From Chloroflexota bacterium (GTDB taxonomy: Bacteria > Chloroflexota > Dehalococcoidia > Lucifugimonadales > Lucifugimonadaceae): DNA of 64,000 nucleotides. Positions 7,340 through 17,267 of the stretch are shown piece by piece (positions within the stretch are counted from its first letter, which is position 1; each line of letters begins with the position of its first letter). A program made the translations under genes and the position numbers. Location: the NCBI GenBank assembly GCA_018650185.1, contig JABIGL010000042.1:1-64000 (forward strand). The letters are read 5' to 3'. The notes under the pieces were generated by a model that was given only the letters and a program-made list of their open reading frames with translations, was not told the origin of the DNA and did not search any database.

Positions 7340-9769
7340 CTACTGGGTTCTCAGCTCGGCACCGAGATTGTGCTCAAGTGCCCTGAGTATCGAGTTCTCT
7401 GCCTTTGTGAGATCTTCGGTCGTCAACGTGCGGTCGTTCGCCTGGTACACCACCCGGACGGCCAGCGATTTCTTACCTGCCGGGATGGCATCGCCCTGAT
7501 AGACGTCGAATACGGTTGCGCTGATCGCGAGCCTGTTACGTTCCACAAGCGCCAGCACGTCAGCCGCCGGGACCGTGTCGTCTATTAGAAGCGCCAGGTC
7601 TCTCGCGGAGTCCGGGAATCGGCCGAACGGCGTGTAGTCCTGTTGCCCGAGCTTCTGCAGTTCAGGCAATTTTGAGATCGCCTCGACATCCAGCTCGAAC
7701 ATCGCCACCGGGGCTGTTTCGATATCAAATGTCGCCAGCACCTCTGAGGCCACTTCGCCAAGCACGCCTATCTCGGCGCGACCTGCGGACGGGATGACGA
7801 TGCGGGCGCATCGTCCAGGTTCAAAGGTTGTCTCTTCGGCAGGGGCAAACCCGGCAGTCACGCCGAATTCGCCGAGCAATGCCTCGATGATTCCCTTGGC
7901 GTCATAAAAGTCGGAGGACTCTGGCTCTGCGGACATCCACTCAAGATCGGAACGTGGGCCTGCAACTACCCCGACGAACTTCTCGGGCTCGTTCGGAAGA
8001 CCGACGCCTTCCCCTTTATCCAGGTAAACGCGCCCGGATTCGAACATCCGTAACGGGCCTCGCCAGGTTCGCGCGTTGCGGGAAAGTACGGCGAGGATGC
8101 TGTGGCGCAGTGTGGTGCGCAACGTGGCCTGTTCTGCCGAGAGCGGATTCATGACTCGCAGTTGCTCAAGACCGTGCTCAGGTGGGCGGGCCCGCGCTTC
8201 CGCTTCAGGGGTTGTTAGCGAATATGAGATCGTCTCCTGCATGCCGTAGTCGGCCAGGATGTCTTTAATCCGCTCCCGAAGGTCACGTTCCGGACTTGGT
8301 TCCCATGCCGGAACGCTGCCCGTAATCCCAAGCGTCGGGATCATCTCGTAGCCAATAATCCGGGCGAGTTCCTCTATCAGGTCTTCCGGAATGGTGATGT
8401 CCGGCCGCCAGTAAGGGGGTGTCACGGTGTAGGTACCGTTGCCTGAAACGACCTCCATACCCAGTCGCTCTAAGGTCGACAGCACCAATTCTGACTCGTA
8501 ACTGACGCCGAGTAACCGCTCAATTCCGCTGACCGGTAGTTCCACAGGTTGAACGGCCCCCCCGTGGTCCGGCCATTCGTCAATCATTCCTGACGCCACG
8601 GTTCCGCCTGCAAGTTCAAGTATTAGCTTTGTGGCCCTGCGAACCCCATACTCCGCAAGCTCGGGGCGGAGACCTTTCTCGAACCTGAGCGTGGCCTCCG
8701 TACGTACTCCGAATCCACTCGCCGTCCGACGGTTGTTGGAGCCGTCAAAGTTAGCGGCCTCAAGGAGGACCGACTTCGTGCCGTCGGTGATTCCGGACTC
8801 GGTTCCGCCGATGATCCCGCCGAGGCCGATAGGTCGACCGGCATCGGCGATCATCAGGTTGTCGGTCGTCAGTTCTCGCGTTTCTCCGTCAAGGGTCAGC
8901 AGCGTCTCCCCGAGTCGAGCGCGCCGGACCACGACGCGGCCCTCGCTCAATTCATCGAAATCAAAAGAGTGCAGCGGCTGTCCCAGCTCGAACATGACGT
9001 AATTGGTCACGTCCACCACGTTGTTGATCGGCCGCTCGCCTATGGCACGTAGTCGGTCGGCCAGCCAGTCAGGGGACGGGCCTATGGTGACGCCCTGGAT
9101 CAGGGTCGCCGTGTAGCGTCGGCACAGATCCGGGTCTTCGATCTCCACCTTTGCGAGCGTCGAAATGTCGGGCCCATCTTCCGGATAGTCCAACGAAGGC
9201 GGCGTAGCGGTTTCACCCGTCAGGGCGGCCACTTCCCGCGCAACTCCCATAACCGCCAGGCAATCCGGTCGGTTTGGCGTCAACTCGAGATCGAGGATCG
9301 TCTCGCCGAGGTAGTCACCGAGAGGTGTACCCACGGGAGCGTCTTCTGGCAGCACGAGTATTCCTTCGTGCTCATCGCTCATTCCGAGCTCGCGTTCAGA
9401 ACAGACCATCCCGTTGGAAGTCACGCCCCGAATTTTGGACTTGCGTAGCTTTCGCTCTTCGCCCGTGTGAGCGTCGGTGAGTACCGCGCCGATGCTGGCA
9501 AAAGCGATCTTCTGGCCGGTCGCCACGTTTGGCGCACCACACACGACCTCCAGCGTCTTCGTGCCGTTGTCTACCTGCACGAGCCGGAGGCGGTCTGCGT
9601 CCGGGTGTGGCCCGACCTCTTTCGCCAGGCCCACAACCACGCCTTCATATGATCCAGTCGATTCGATCGAATCGACTTCCGTACCGGCCATCGTGAGCCG
9701 GTGCGCTAAATCTTCGAGCGGCACCGTGATCGGCACATACTCTTCAAGCCAGGAGATTGGAACTTTCAT
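7340..9769 (-). CDS. pheT: Phenylalanine--tRNA ligase beta subunit
   Basis: The product has 809 residues, normal for bacterial PheT. After MKVPISWLEEYVPI it has a tRNA-binding (EMAP-like) domain at about residues 40-150, then the B3/B4 editing region, the B5 domain, a catalytic-like core and a C-terminal anticodon-binding ferredoxin fold (YTPFGRFPDSARDLALLID). With PheS it forms the alpha2beta2 enzyme that charges tRNA-Phe; the beta subunit edits mischarged tyrosine. The gene follows pheS after 73 bases. Confidence 0.97.
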   Translation of the reverse strand: MKVPISWLEEYVPITVPLEDLAHRLTMAGTEVDSIESTGSYEGVVVGLAKEVGPHPDADRLRLVQVDNGTKTLEVVCGAPNVATGQKIAFASIGAVLTDAHTGEERKLRKSKIRGVTSNGMVCSERELGMSDEHEGILVLPEDAPVGTPLGDYLGETILDLELTPNRPDCLAVMGVAREVAALTGETATPPSLDYPEDGPDISTLAKVEIEDPDLCRRYTATLIQGVTIGPSPDWLADRLRAIGERPINNVVDVTNYVMFELGQPLHSFDFDELSEGRVVVRRARLGETLLTLDGETRELTTDNLMIADAGRPIGLGGIIGGTESGITDGTKSVLLEAANFDGSNNRRTASGFGVRTEATLRFEKGLRPELAEYGVRRATKLILELAGGTVASGMIDEWPDHGGAVQPVELPVSGIERLLGVSYESELVLSTLERLGMEVVSGNGTYTVTPPYWRPDITIPEDLIEELARIIGYEMIPTLGITGSVPAWEPSPERDLRERIKDILADYGMQETISYSLTTPEAEARARPPEHGLEQLRVMNPLSAEQATLRTTLRHSILAVLSRNARTWRGPLRMFESGRVYLDKGEGVGLPNEPEKFVGVVAGPRSDLEWMSAEPESSDFYDAKGIIEALLGEFGVTAGFAPAEETTFEPGRCARIVIPSAGRAEIGVLGEVASEVLATFDIETAPVAMFELDVEAISKLPELQKLGQQDYTPFGRFPDSARDLALLIDDTVPAADVLALVERNRLAISATVFDVYQGDAIPAGKKSLAVRVVYQANDRTLTTEDLTKAENSILRALEHNLGAELRTQ

Positions 9770-9842
9770 CAGAACTCGCTGTACAGGGTTCGTCGTCGGG
9801 TTGGAGCTTCTGTAGCGCCGTCACTCGACACGGATTACGGGT

Positions 9843-10916
9843 TTAGAACTGGCTCAAGAAGCGCATGTCGTTGGCGTAGAAGTGGCGGATGTCGTCGATG
9901 CCGTGCTTGAGCATCGCAACTCTCTCCACGCCCATACCCGCGGCAAAGCCGGAGTAGCGTTCAGGGTCATAACCGGCACGCCGAAGTACATCCGGGTGCA
10001 CCATTCCGGCCCCCAGGATCTCCAGCCACCGGGAACCACGGCAGATTCGGCAGGCGGGATCGCCTTCACAGTTGAAACAGTCGACAGCCATGTCGACACC
10101 GGGTTCAACAAACGGGAAGAAGTCGCAGCGGAAGCGGACCTTGCGCTCAGGCCCGAACACCCTGCGCGCGAACTCGAACAGCGTGCCCTTGAGATCGGCA
10201 AAGGTTATGCCCTCGTCCACCGCCATCACTTCAACCTGGTTGAAATGCCATTCGTGGCTGGCGTCGGTTGCTTCGTAGCGGTAACAACGACCTGGAACCA
10301 CCACCCGGATCGGCGGGTCCTGAGCTTCCATGACACGTGCCTGCATCGGGGAGGTGTGTGTTCGGAGAAGGATGCTTCGTGCGCCCTCCTCGTCGACACG
10401 ATCAAGCCAGAACGTGTCGAACATGTCACGGGCCGGATGGTCATCCGGGATGTTCATGGCGTTGAAGTTGTATCGGTCCAGCTCGACTTCCGGGCCTTCG
10501 ACGGTCTGGAATCCCATCGCACCGAACGCGGCTGTGATCTCTCGAACGGTTTGCGTAATCGGGTGCAACCGCCCTCCCGAGGGTTTGCGACCCGGGAGTG
10601 AAACGTCGATGGCGCCAGCCGGACCGCTGGCCGCAGTGACCTCCGCCTGTCGGGTGTCGAAGGACCCCTCAAGTTCGTTCTTGAGGCGGTTCGCCGCCTG
10701 CCCGAAGCCGGCACGCTGCTCTGCCGGAAGGGAACCGACGCTCCTGAGAAGGAGTGTCACCTCACCACTTCGGCCGATGTACTGGTTACGCCACTCCTGC
10801 AATGCGTCAGCAGAATCCGCCACAGCGAGTGCGGCTAGCGCTGCGTCTTTGACCGCATTGATGCGATCGTCCGGTGACGGCTCGCCACCGTTTGATCCGT
10901 TTACTGAGTCAGCCAA
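9843..10916 (-). CDS. pheS: Phenylalanine--tRNA ligase alpha subunit
   Basis: This 357-residue class II synthetase catalytic subunit has an N-terminal helical arm that binds tRNA (to about residue 90). Class II motifs follow: EGPEVELDRYNFNAMNIP, LLRTHTSPMQARVM, GRCYRYEATDASHEWHFNQVE (motif 2), and GFAAGMGVERVAML (motif 3). A four-cysteine insert, CFNCEGDPACRICRG, sits before motif 3 and may bind zinc. It is immediately upstream of pheT. No T-box is visible in the 130 bases before it, unlike trpS and ileS in this window. Confidence 0.97.
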   Translation of the reverse strand: MADSVNGSNGGEPSPDDRINAVKDAALAALAVADSADALQEWRNQYIGRSGEVTLLLRSVGSLPAEQRAGFGQAANRLKNELEGSFDTRQAEVTAASGPAGAIDVSLPGRKPSGGRLHPITQTVREITAAFGAMGFQTVEGPEVELDRYNFNAMNIPDDHPARDMFDTFWLDRVDEEGARSILLRTHTSPMQARVMEAQDPPIRVVVPGRCYRYEATDASHEWHFNQVEVMAVDEGITFADLKGTLFEFARRVFGPERKVRFRCDFFPFVEPGVDMAVDCFNCEGDPACRICRGSRWLEILGAGMVHPDVLRRAGYDPERYSGFAAGMGVERVAMLKHGIDDIRHFYANDMRFLSQF

Positions 10917-11046
10917 GTTGATCCTGTCTCTCGAATCCGTTCAGGTCGCTCGCACTCAGGACGTTAGTCCTGGCGCTTTTGCGGTTTGAGCGACGAGTAA
11001 TTATGCAATGTCAGGGGCCTGATCGCGTTGTATGTCGTCCAGAACC

Positions 11047-12066
11047 TCAGATTCCGTCCTCTGTGTTACCGCTTTGGTCCGCACGAAACATCTTTTCCGA
11101 TAGACGGGCAGAAGCCTCCAATTCGGCGGTTCCGTAACGTTCAGCCAGCTGCCCGATCTCCGCTTCGATATCGCCTAACGATCCTTGATCAAATGAATCC
11201 GCCAGCTGGCGCGCGGCCTGCGCGAAGGTGTCCCGAATATCGTCCGCACCTTCCGCCTGCTGGATGGATGCGTACAACCGATGGTTCTGGACCAGCAACC
11301 GGCCTGTGACGTTACCCATCGCAAGATAGGGCGGGGTGCCGAACTCCCTTAGCTCTTCGAGAGATTCGTCTTCGTTAAGCGACCGGGTGACCGCTTCTCC
11401 GAACGCCATAAGGGCGAAATGGGTCATGGTCTGGGCTATGAGCATGTAGCGGTCATGCTTCCTGGCCGTAACCTGCAAGGTGCTCGCGCCAAGCTGCTTC
11501 AAACCGTTATCGAGCCACGAAATAAGCTGTCCGTCGTCGCTATCGGTCGGAACCAAGGCCACGGTCCGGCCTGATACCGAGTCGCCGGTGATGCCAAACA
11601 GTGGATGCGTGCCGACGACCGATACTCCGTCGCCGCTCCCGGCTGTCATCTGCTCAAGTGGCGTGCTTTTGACGGACGCCATGTCGATTAGCCACGCGCC
11701 TTGAGCCAGCTTGCCGTTGAGACCATCCATCACTGATTCGATCACCGATAGCGGTGTCGCAAGCACGACCAGATCGATGTTTTCGAGCTCCGGAGGGACT
11801 TGTACCGGGTCTCGTCCGGAATCCACGACTTCGCAGTCGACCAGGCTTAGTCCCGATGTGCCGTACCGGGCACGTGCGGAATCGATGGAAGCAGGCACGT
11901 CCGCCATCGTGGATCGTGCATCGGCCGAAAGTGTCTCCAGATCGCAGAGAGTGACGCGAGAGACATCGCTCAACTCCGCAAACCAGTGGCGAGCGGCCCA
12001 AAGGCCCATGCCACCGGCCGCGCCGATAACGATTACGTGTTTGTCCGGTTTGCTGGGGTGTGGCAA
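11047..12066 (-). CDS. tyrA: Prephenate dehydrogenase family protein
   Basis: This 339-residue protein has an N-terminal Rossmann fold (VIVIGAAGGMGLWAARHW) and the family segment GTHPLFGITGDSVSGRTVAL with the substrate-binding histidine, then a helical C-terminal dimerisation domain with QTMTHFALMAFGEA. The family oxidises prephenate or arogenate towards tyrosine, so it fits beside pheS/pheT as an aromatic amino acid cluster. The start is TTG at 12066 with no clear ribosome site. The substrate (prephenate or arogenate) cannot be told from sequence alone. Confidence 0.85.
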   Translation of the reverse strand: MPHPSKPDKHVIVIGAAGGMGLWAARHWFAELSDVSRVTLCDLETLSADARSTMADVPASIDSARARYGTSGLSLVDCEVVDSGRDPVQVPPELENIDLVVLATPLSVIESVMDGLNGKLAQGAWLIDMASVKSTPLEQMTAGSGDGVSVVGTHPLFGITGDSVSGRTVALVPTDSDDGQLISWLDNGLKQLGASTLQVTARKHDRYMLIAQTMTHFALMAFGEAVTRSLNEDESLEELREFGTPPYLAMGNVTGRLLVQNHRLYASIQQAEGADDIRDTFAQAARQLADSFDQGSLGDIEAEIGQLAERYGTAELEASARLSEKMFRADQSGNTEDGI

Positions 12067-12189
12067 TTGAGGAGATTGGAGACAGGGCGAAATGACAAAA
12101 GATGCCCGTTCAGCCTATGTGGTCACAGGACGGCGCGCAACGCGCGCCGCCCCATGAGCGCAAACTCGAATTGTCTTCCTCTCGTTCGT

Positions 12190-13902
12190 CTACTGGGCGA
12201 CGAAAGACGTCTCTAACTCGCCGTTCACGAAAACGTCCCACTCGGATCCCGGCTCAAACTCAGAGCCGAGGTTAATGTTCTCCTCGTAGGTCCGGTAGAT
12301 CTCGGCGCAGACCAATCCCGGGGGTGAAACCACGTTGGTCACTTCCACGGTCACAACGTTCTTGCCGTCAGCACCGATCGTCGTCACCGCCTGGCTGCCG
12401 TGTGGCTCGATACAACTGTTCTCAAGACCGGCGACAATCTGAAGCATGTGCTGAACCGGGAAGCTCTCCAGGAACGCCACTTCAACGGATTCGATGGGCG
12501 CGGGTTGCGTTGGAATCGGGAACGGTAGTGGGTCATCACCGGTGGTCGGCGTTGGCTCAGGGACCGGTTTTGCCACGTCGATAGCAGAGCCAGCAAAACT
12601 ATCGCCAAGGGCGCCGACCAGTGCTGAAAGCGCACCCGCGTCCTCGCCAACGTACAGGACGATCACATTTCCACGAAGGAAGAAGTGCGGTGGCGCAATC
12701 CAGCGGACAGACGATACGGAACCATCAGATGATTTGATGGTGCCGCCATCGACGGTCACTCCGGAAGCTGCTCCGTCAGCCAATGCTGTGGTTTCGAACT
12801 CGTGTACTTGGATGTCCTCGTCACCCAGCTTGATGATCCCGGCATCCAGCCCGAAAACGCCGCCGATAGTCTCATCAGTCGCTTGAGGCGTAACGCCCTG
12901 CTCCGCCAGAGACAGCATGAGGGCGTCGTAGCCGGAGAGTGTTGCCACCTCGTTGATGATCCCGTTTACGGTGAACTCCAGGACCTTGTCGTTCACGGCT
13001 AGCGTGTAGGTCACACCGGGCCTGAACTCGGCACCGACTTCTCCTGAACCGAGACCAACGATTTCCTCGTAAGTTCGGTAGTTGTCGGTGCAAGCAACAT
13101 CTCCGGAGGCAGGAACGGAGTTCGATACCGTCACGCCGTATATGTGTCCGGCTATGTGGGTCACCGAACCGCCTGGCTCGGCGCACCCATTGGGCAGTCC
13201 AGCCACGATGGTCGCGGTGATCTGAACAGGGTCGCTTTCCATGATGATGAGATCGACCGATTCGATCGGTGCATTGACCAATTTTTGGAGACCGGCGGGC
13301 TCGTCCACTCCGCCAATGGTGTCGCCATCGTCCGACCTTGTCAGGAATGACCGACCGAGAATCGTGGATAGGAGGTCAATCGTGTCGGCATCTTTGCCGA
13401 TGTACATCAAGATCAGGTTGCCGGAGCCAAAGAACGCCAGTCGATCAAAATCTTCCAGTGACGCCTCGATATCTCCTCCGGGCTCCTGAGCCTCTGCCTG
13501 GACGCTTAGTCGCGTTTCAACATCCTCAAACTCGAAAACGATTGCAGGGACTTCAGAGTCCTGATCTCCACCGACTTCGATGGCACGCCCAGAGACCTCA
13601 AATACCGACGGCGGGAACACCATGTCAGACGCCGCCATCTCCACGCCGGCAGCTTCCAGCGCGTTGACCAAATCCTCGTAGCTAACGACACCGTTCGGCT
13701 CTCCGACGTCGATGCCGGGGAAGGTCGCATCCACGGGCGTTGGCACCGCCGTTGCCGCGGGCGTAACGGTACTGGTCGGTTCGGGCGTCGAACCGCCGGA
13801 TGCCGCTGGACCCGTCTCGGGATCACTCCCGCAGGCGACCGCAAGTAGGGCAATAGCGGAGGCGATGGCGACCATCAGCCCGGCTCTCTTCTTCCAGATC
13901 AT
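12190..13902 (-). CDS. Exported lipoprotein with tandem A-B-A-B repeat architecture
   Basis: The 570-residue product has a signal peptide ending in lipobox LAVAC (Cys24), then a Thr/Pro linker. Two different domains alternate. Domain A (about residues 72-187 and 323-437) ends in FFGSGNLILMYIGKDADT and FFLRGNVIVLYVGEDAGA. Domain B (about 213-312 and 470-570) contains VAGLPNGC/VAGLENSC and NYRTYEEIVGLG/IYRTYEENINLG. Each B copy carries two cysteines (240/271 and 497/532). The start is well supported by AGGGAA just upstream of ATG. Similar B domains occur in the neighbouring lipoprotein and in the one at 23064. Function is unknown; an outer-surface binding or scaffold role is a guess. Confidence 0.85.
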   Translation of the reverse strand: MIWKKRAGLMVAIASAIALLAVACGSDPETGPAASGGSTPEPTSTVTPAATAVPTPVDATFPGIDVGEPNGVVSYEDLVNALEAAGVEMAASDMVFPPSVFEVSGRAIEVGGDQDSEVPAIVFEFEDVETRLSVQAEAQEPGGDIEASLEDFDRLAFFGSGNLILMYIGKDADTIDLLSTILGRSFLTRSDDGDTIGGVDEPAGLQKLVNAPIESVDLIIMESDPVQITATIVAGLPNGCAEPGGSVTHIAGHIYGVTVSNSVPASGDVACTDNYRTYEEIVGLGSGEVGAEFRPGVTYTLAVNDKVLEFTVNGIINEVATLSGYDALMLSLAEQGVTPQATDETIGGVFGLDAGIIKLGDEDIQVHEFETTALADGAASGVTVDGGTIKSSDGSVSSVRWIAPPHFFLRGNVIVLYVGEDAGALSALVGALGDSFAGSAIDVAKPVPEPTPTTGDDPLPFPIPTQPAPIESVEVAFLESFPVQHMLQIVAGLENSCIEPHGSQAVTTIGADGKNVVTVEVTNVVSPPGLVCAEIYRTYEENINLGSEFEPGSEWDVFVNGELETSFVAQ

Positions 13903-13981
13903 GATTTCCCTTTTTCTTCCGGGTTCTTGTGGTGGCGGTCGACCGGTTTAGTTCGACCGCCGTGTAGTTACTTTCGGTGCC

Positions 13982-15067
13982 CTACTGGGCGGTGAATGTG
14001 GTCCAGGACCTGCCGTTAATTACGACGTCGTAGGTCTGCCCGGACTCGAATTCGCCACCGAGAGCGATGTTGGATTGGTGGATGCCGTAAACCTGGGCCG
14101 CCATCACATCAGTCCGTACGTAGTTCGTCATCCTGATAGCGACAACGTTGCCGTCACGTTTGACCGCGTAATCACCAAAAGTGGACGCTGCACTGGAGAG
14201 CCCGGATACGACCCACAAGGAGTACTGCGGCGGGAAGGACTCTGCGACGGTGACACCGGCAGACTCGATCGGCGCTTCCACGATCTCGATGTTTGAGGGC
14301 ACTTCGTCACCCGGGTACGGGATGGGCTCAATTGTGCTGCTACCCGAGTCGGACGAACCGGAGCCATCCGAAGACGTGGAGTCAGATTCGCACTCGTACA
14401 CCGGCATTGCGATCGGCTCGATGGTCAGGTCTTCTGGCATCGGCAAGATGGACGGCGGTGCGGACACCGGTTCCGGCGCGTCTTCGACTACCATTTCGGT
14501 CACGTCCGCCAGACCGGGTACCGGCATACCGAGGGAGATTCCATCCTGGACGTAGAGGTCCGGCGTCGGCTCGTTAACAAATGGGCCGCCGGGGTCCTCT
14601 TCCAGGGTTCCGATCTGCGGTGCGGCCTCACCGTCCTCGTCGACGTAATCCTCCAGGTCGTAGATCACTACGCCCGGCGCGGGGTCCACCGTTACCGGCT
14701 CACCCTCGATGAACAATGTCGGGTGTGAAACCGTGGCATCGCATTTGTAGTAGGGCGCGATCCCGATCGATTCTGACACCGTCTCACCACGAACACCTTC
14801 GACAACGGTTCCCGAAGTAGCCCCACCGTCGTTCCCGTCTCCCGGAACTCCTATCCCGGCAGGTGCACCAAGATTAAAGGCGGCGTCATTCTGCCCACCC
14901 TGTGCGGGCTGGGGCAGGGGATCACCTTCCGGGAGGTCCTCGTCAACGACCGATGATCCGCAGGCGACAACGGTCAACGCCATTGCGCCCACGCCCAGGG
15001 TCATGATCATTCTCTTGTGTCCCGTGAACCGGCCTAATTGACCGATCTGGTTAAGCTGGAACTTCAT
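13982..15067 (-). CDS. Exported lipoprotein with one C-terminal B domain lacking the cysteine pair
   Basis: This 361-residue protein has basic residues, a hydrophobic segment and lipobox LTVVAC (Cys36), preceded by a longer than usual N-terminal stretch. A long acidic, Pro/Ser-rich region follows. The C-terminal 95 residues match the B domain of its neighbour (SFPPQYSLWVVSGL near the start, GGEFESGQTYDVVINGRSW near the end), but both conserved cysteines are replaced by other residues. GGAG lies eight bases before ATG. It sits 79 bases upstream of the A-B-A-B lipoprotein gene on the same strand, so the two are probably one transcription unit. Function is unknown. Confidence 0.85.
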   Translation of the reverse strand: MKFQLNQIGQLGRFTGHKRMIMTLGVGAMALTVVACGSSVVDEDLPEGDPLPQPAQGGQNDAAFNLGAPAGIGVPGDGNDGGATSGTVVEGVRGETVSESIGIAPYYKCDATVSHPTLFIEGEPVTVDPAPGVVIYDLEDYVDEDGEAAPQIGTLEEDPGGPFVNEPTPDLYVQDGISLGMPVPGLADVTEMVVEDAPEPVSAPPSILPMPEDLTIEPIAMPVYECESDSTSSDGSGSSDSGSSTIEPIPYPGDEVPSNIEIVEAPIESAGVTVAESFPPQYSLWVVSGLSSAASTFGDYAVKRDGNVVAIRMTNYVRTDVMAAQVYGIHQSNIALGGEFESGQTYDVVINGRSWTTFTAQ

Positions 15068-15294
15068 CTCTAAATCTCCGTCGTCTGCCCGGTCGGCTTG
15101 TCCGTACCAGGGTGATTCGCATGGGTTGGTTGCTAGTAATGACGACGGTCCGTGCGGAAATGTTCCCGGATTGCTGAAATAGGCGTCCTGAAGCCACTTT
15201 CACTAGGAATTTTGGTGAGGTGAGAGGCGCGTCAAATAGATCCGTATCCGCTCTTGCGAGCAGAAATTACTGCGAATCCTGCGCCAGGGTCCGG

Positions 15295-16494
15295 CTAACG
15301 GCCGAAGCGACCGCCCCTGAACCCCGGACCGCCGAGACCGTTCATCCGGTTCAGTTCCATGTAGCGACGCGGATCGACCGGATTATCAGCAAAGCCGGGA
15401 TGGTCTGGTGAATACCGGTGCGCACGGAAGATGGCCGTGGAAGGTGATTCACGGACCGTTTCAACGATGGGATTGACCCACTCCCACACTATTTCGCGTT
15501 CCTTCGTGGTCTCGAACAGACGACCGGGCGCACCCTCGCACACCAACGTGTTTCCGTTGGGTAGCCGCTGTGCTCCGGAGATATGGGCGCTCAGGAACTG
15601 GATGTCCGGCGTCGCGACGTACTCCCACGCTATTTCGTCCGTCTTCGGATTCACTTCGATTACACGTGAGCGAGGCATTCCGGGTCTGTGCATTCCGTTA
15701 TCGAAAATCTGAACGTTGCCGTTCGGGAGCCATGTTGCGTTGTGCTGGTGGAACACTTCTGGCTGACCATACGACCAGGTCAACTCGCCGGTGGAGCGGC
15801 TGATAATCCCAACGCGAGAGTTGTTGCGACACGAAAACAGCACATCGCCATCCTCGTTCACGTCGATCGAATTGACATGCGACCACTCTTTTCGATCTTC
15901 AAGCGGACATATTGGATCTCGGCGCGGGTCGTGCGATTCCCAGATCTTCGCCCGCCACACTTCTTTTCCTGAAGGGTCGATCTCGTAAATCTCGTCGCCC
16001 GCCATCGGCGGACGCTTACGGGTTCTTGTTCGCTGGCCGCCCCTGACCTGCCGTTCTAACTCCTCCGGGATGTCCGCCCACTCCACGAGCACGGTGTTTC
16101 CGTTAGGTAGCCGCTTGAAGTCGTGATGCTGAAGCTCGTTTGCGTGCTCCCAGACCGTCTCGCCGTTCCAGTCCAGTTCACGTAACACGGTGGCGTTGCC
16201 GCCAAAGCCACGTACCCGCTCTTTCAGGTCTTTTGGTGGCGGAGCACCCGGCTCTCTCGGCCCTGCCGGGGCGAACTTTTTCTCTGTTCCAAGTACCGCT
16301 AGATTGCCGTTATCCAGCATCTCGGCGTTGAAGGGCCGCAGATCGGGCGTGTGCCAGCGATGGACGATCCGCCCACCCATGTCCAGCGCGTATACCGAAT
16401 CCCCGCCCAGCGGGGCGATCACTGTGTAGCCCTTGTAGGAGCGACCCGGGTGATGGTGCGTCAATCCGGTTCGCCTGAATGCTGAGTAGCCCAA
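15295..16494 (-). CDS. Arylsulfotransferase (ASST)-type beta-propeller protein
   Basis: This 399-residue protein has propeller-blade repeats such as MLDNGNLAVLG, RLPNGNTVLVEW, WLPNGNVQIFDNG and RLPNGNTLVCEG, each followed by a W-E(W/H) strand (TVWEHANE, IAWEYVAT, IVWEWVNP). This is the Arylsulfotran_2 pattern. There is no signal peptide, so it is probably cytoplasmic. Classic ASST enzymes move sulfate between phenols, but many family members are uncharacterised and activity here is not certain. The start is TTG with AGGGAGG seven bases upstream. It is divergent from the jelly-roll/isomerase/IolD group. Confidence 0.75.
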   Translation of the reverse strand: MGYSAFRRTGLTHHHPGRSYKGYTVIAPLGGDSVYALDMGGRIVHRWHTPDLRPFNAEMLDNGNLAVLGTEKKFAPAGPREPGAPPPKDLKERVRGFGGNATVLRELDWNGETVWEHANELQHHDFKRLPNGNTVLVEWADIPEELERQVRGGQRTRTRKRPPMAGDEIYEIDPSGKEVWRAKIWESHDPRRDPICPLEDRKEWSHVNSIDVNEDGDVLFSCRNNSRVGIISRSTGELTWSYGQPEVFHQHNATWLPNGNVQIFDNGMHRPGMPRSRVIEVNPKTDEIAWEYVATPDIQFLSAHISGAQRLPNGNTLVCEGAPGRLFETTKEREIVWEWVNPIVETVRESPSTAIFRAHRYSPDHPGFADNPVDPRRYMELNRMNGLGGPGFRGGRFGR

Positions 16495-16700
16495 CTTGCG
16501 CCTCCCTGTTCCGTGATCGGTCGTCGAAGCCCGGATGGTACAGGATTCGACCTCACAGACGGCCTACGGGTCGGATGCCGGCGGTGGTTAGAGCCAGTTG
16601 GTTCAAACACATCAAGGAGTGCCGCATCGAGCTAGTTAGAGTACTATCCGTCCGCGAATGGACCTCGTTTCCAACGAGTAACTGACAGGTAGAAGAAGCA

Positions 16701-17267
16701 ATGACAACAGTCTCGCTTGACCTGGAATCGCCCGCCGATCTGGTCCTCCTCAACAATGCTGTCTGGCGTTACGGCCCTGGATGGGCGCCGGGACTGCCGA
16801 ACGAAGGGCTTGTCTCGCAGGCCGTTGAAACTCCGGCCCGGTTACAGGCTTACGACGACTCCGGCTGGGAAGAACTCACAGACGTAGCGCCGGGCGGGGA
16901 CAACCCCACGTCCGGCAGTGTTGATGACCCGGGTATCCGCAAAGCACGGTCGGTCGGTTTCACGTTCGGCTGGTATCGGATTCGGGTGACGCTGCCGGAA
17001 CGCATCGGTGATTTTGAGGTCTCCGGGTCTACGCTCTGGTTCGAGACCAACATTGATGATTACGGAGAGGTGTGGATAGACGGTGAATGGGACAGCAAGG
17101 CCGGCGCGGTACAGGGTTTCAACGTAACCAACCGCGTGTGCGTCACGGACGACGCCCGTCCCGGGACCGAGCACGTGATCGCTTGTCTGGCCGTCAATGG
17201 CCCGTTCGGAATACCGGGCGGCAATATTTTTCTACGGTGGGCGCGCCTCGATTTTGAAAGGCCGTGA
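16701..17267 (+). CDS. Galactose-binding-like (jelly-roll) hypothetical protein
   Basis: This 188-residue protein is made mostly of beta strands. Features include AYDDSGWEEL, FGWYRIRVTLPE, LWFETNIDDYGEVWIDGE and IFLRWARLDF, which resemble the sugar-binding domain seen in glycoside hydrolases and related carbohydrate proteins. No catalytic residues or signal peptide are evident. Its stop overlaps the next gene's GTG start (GTGA at 17264-17267), so the two are translationally coupled and may form a functional pair in sugar handling. Confidence 0.7.
   Translation: MTTVSLDLESPADLVLLNNAVWRYGPGWAPGLPNEGLVSQAVETPARLQAYDDSGWEELTDVAPGGDNPTSGSVDDPGIRKARSVGFTFGWYRIRVTLPERIGDFEVSGSTLWFETNIDDYGEVWIDGEWDSKAGAVQGFNVTNRVCVTDDARPGTEHVIACLAVNGPFGIPGGNIFLRWARLDFERP

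Noticed and set aside
9882-10601. Long plus-strand open frame of 239 codons
   Set aside because: It lies wholly over pheS on the other strand and encodes nothing recognisable.
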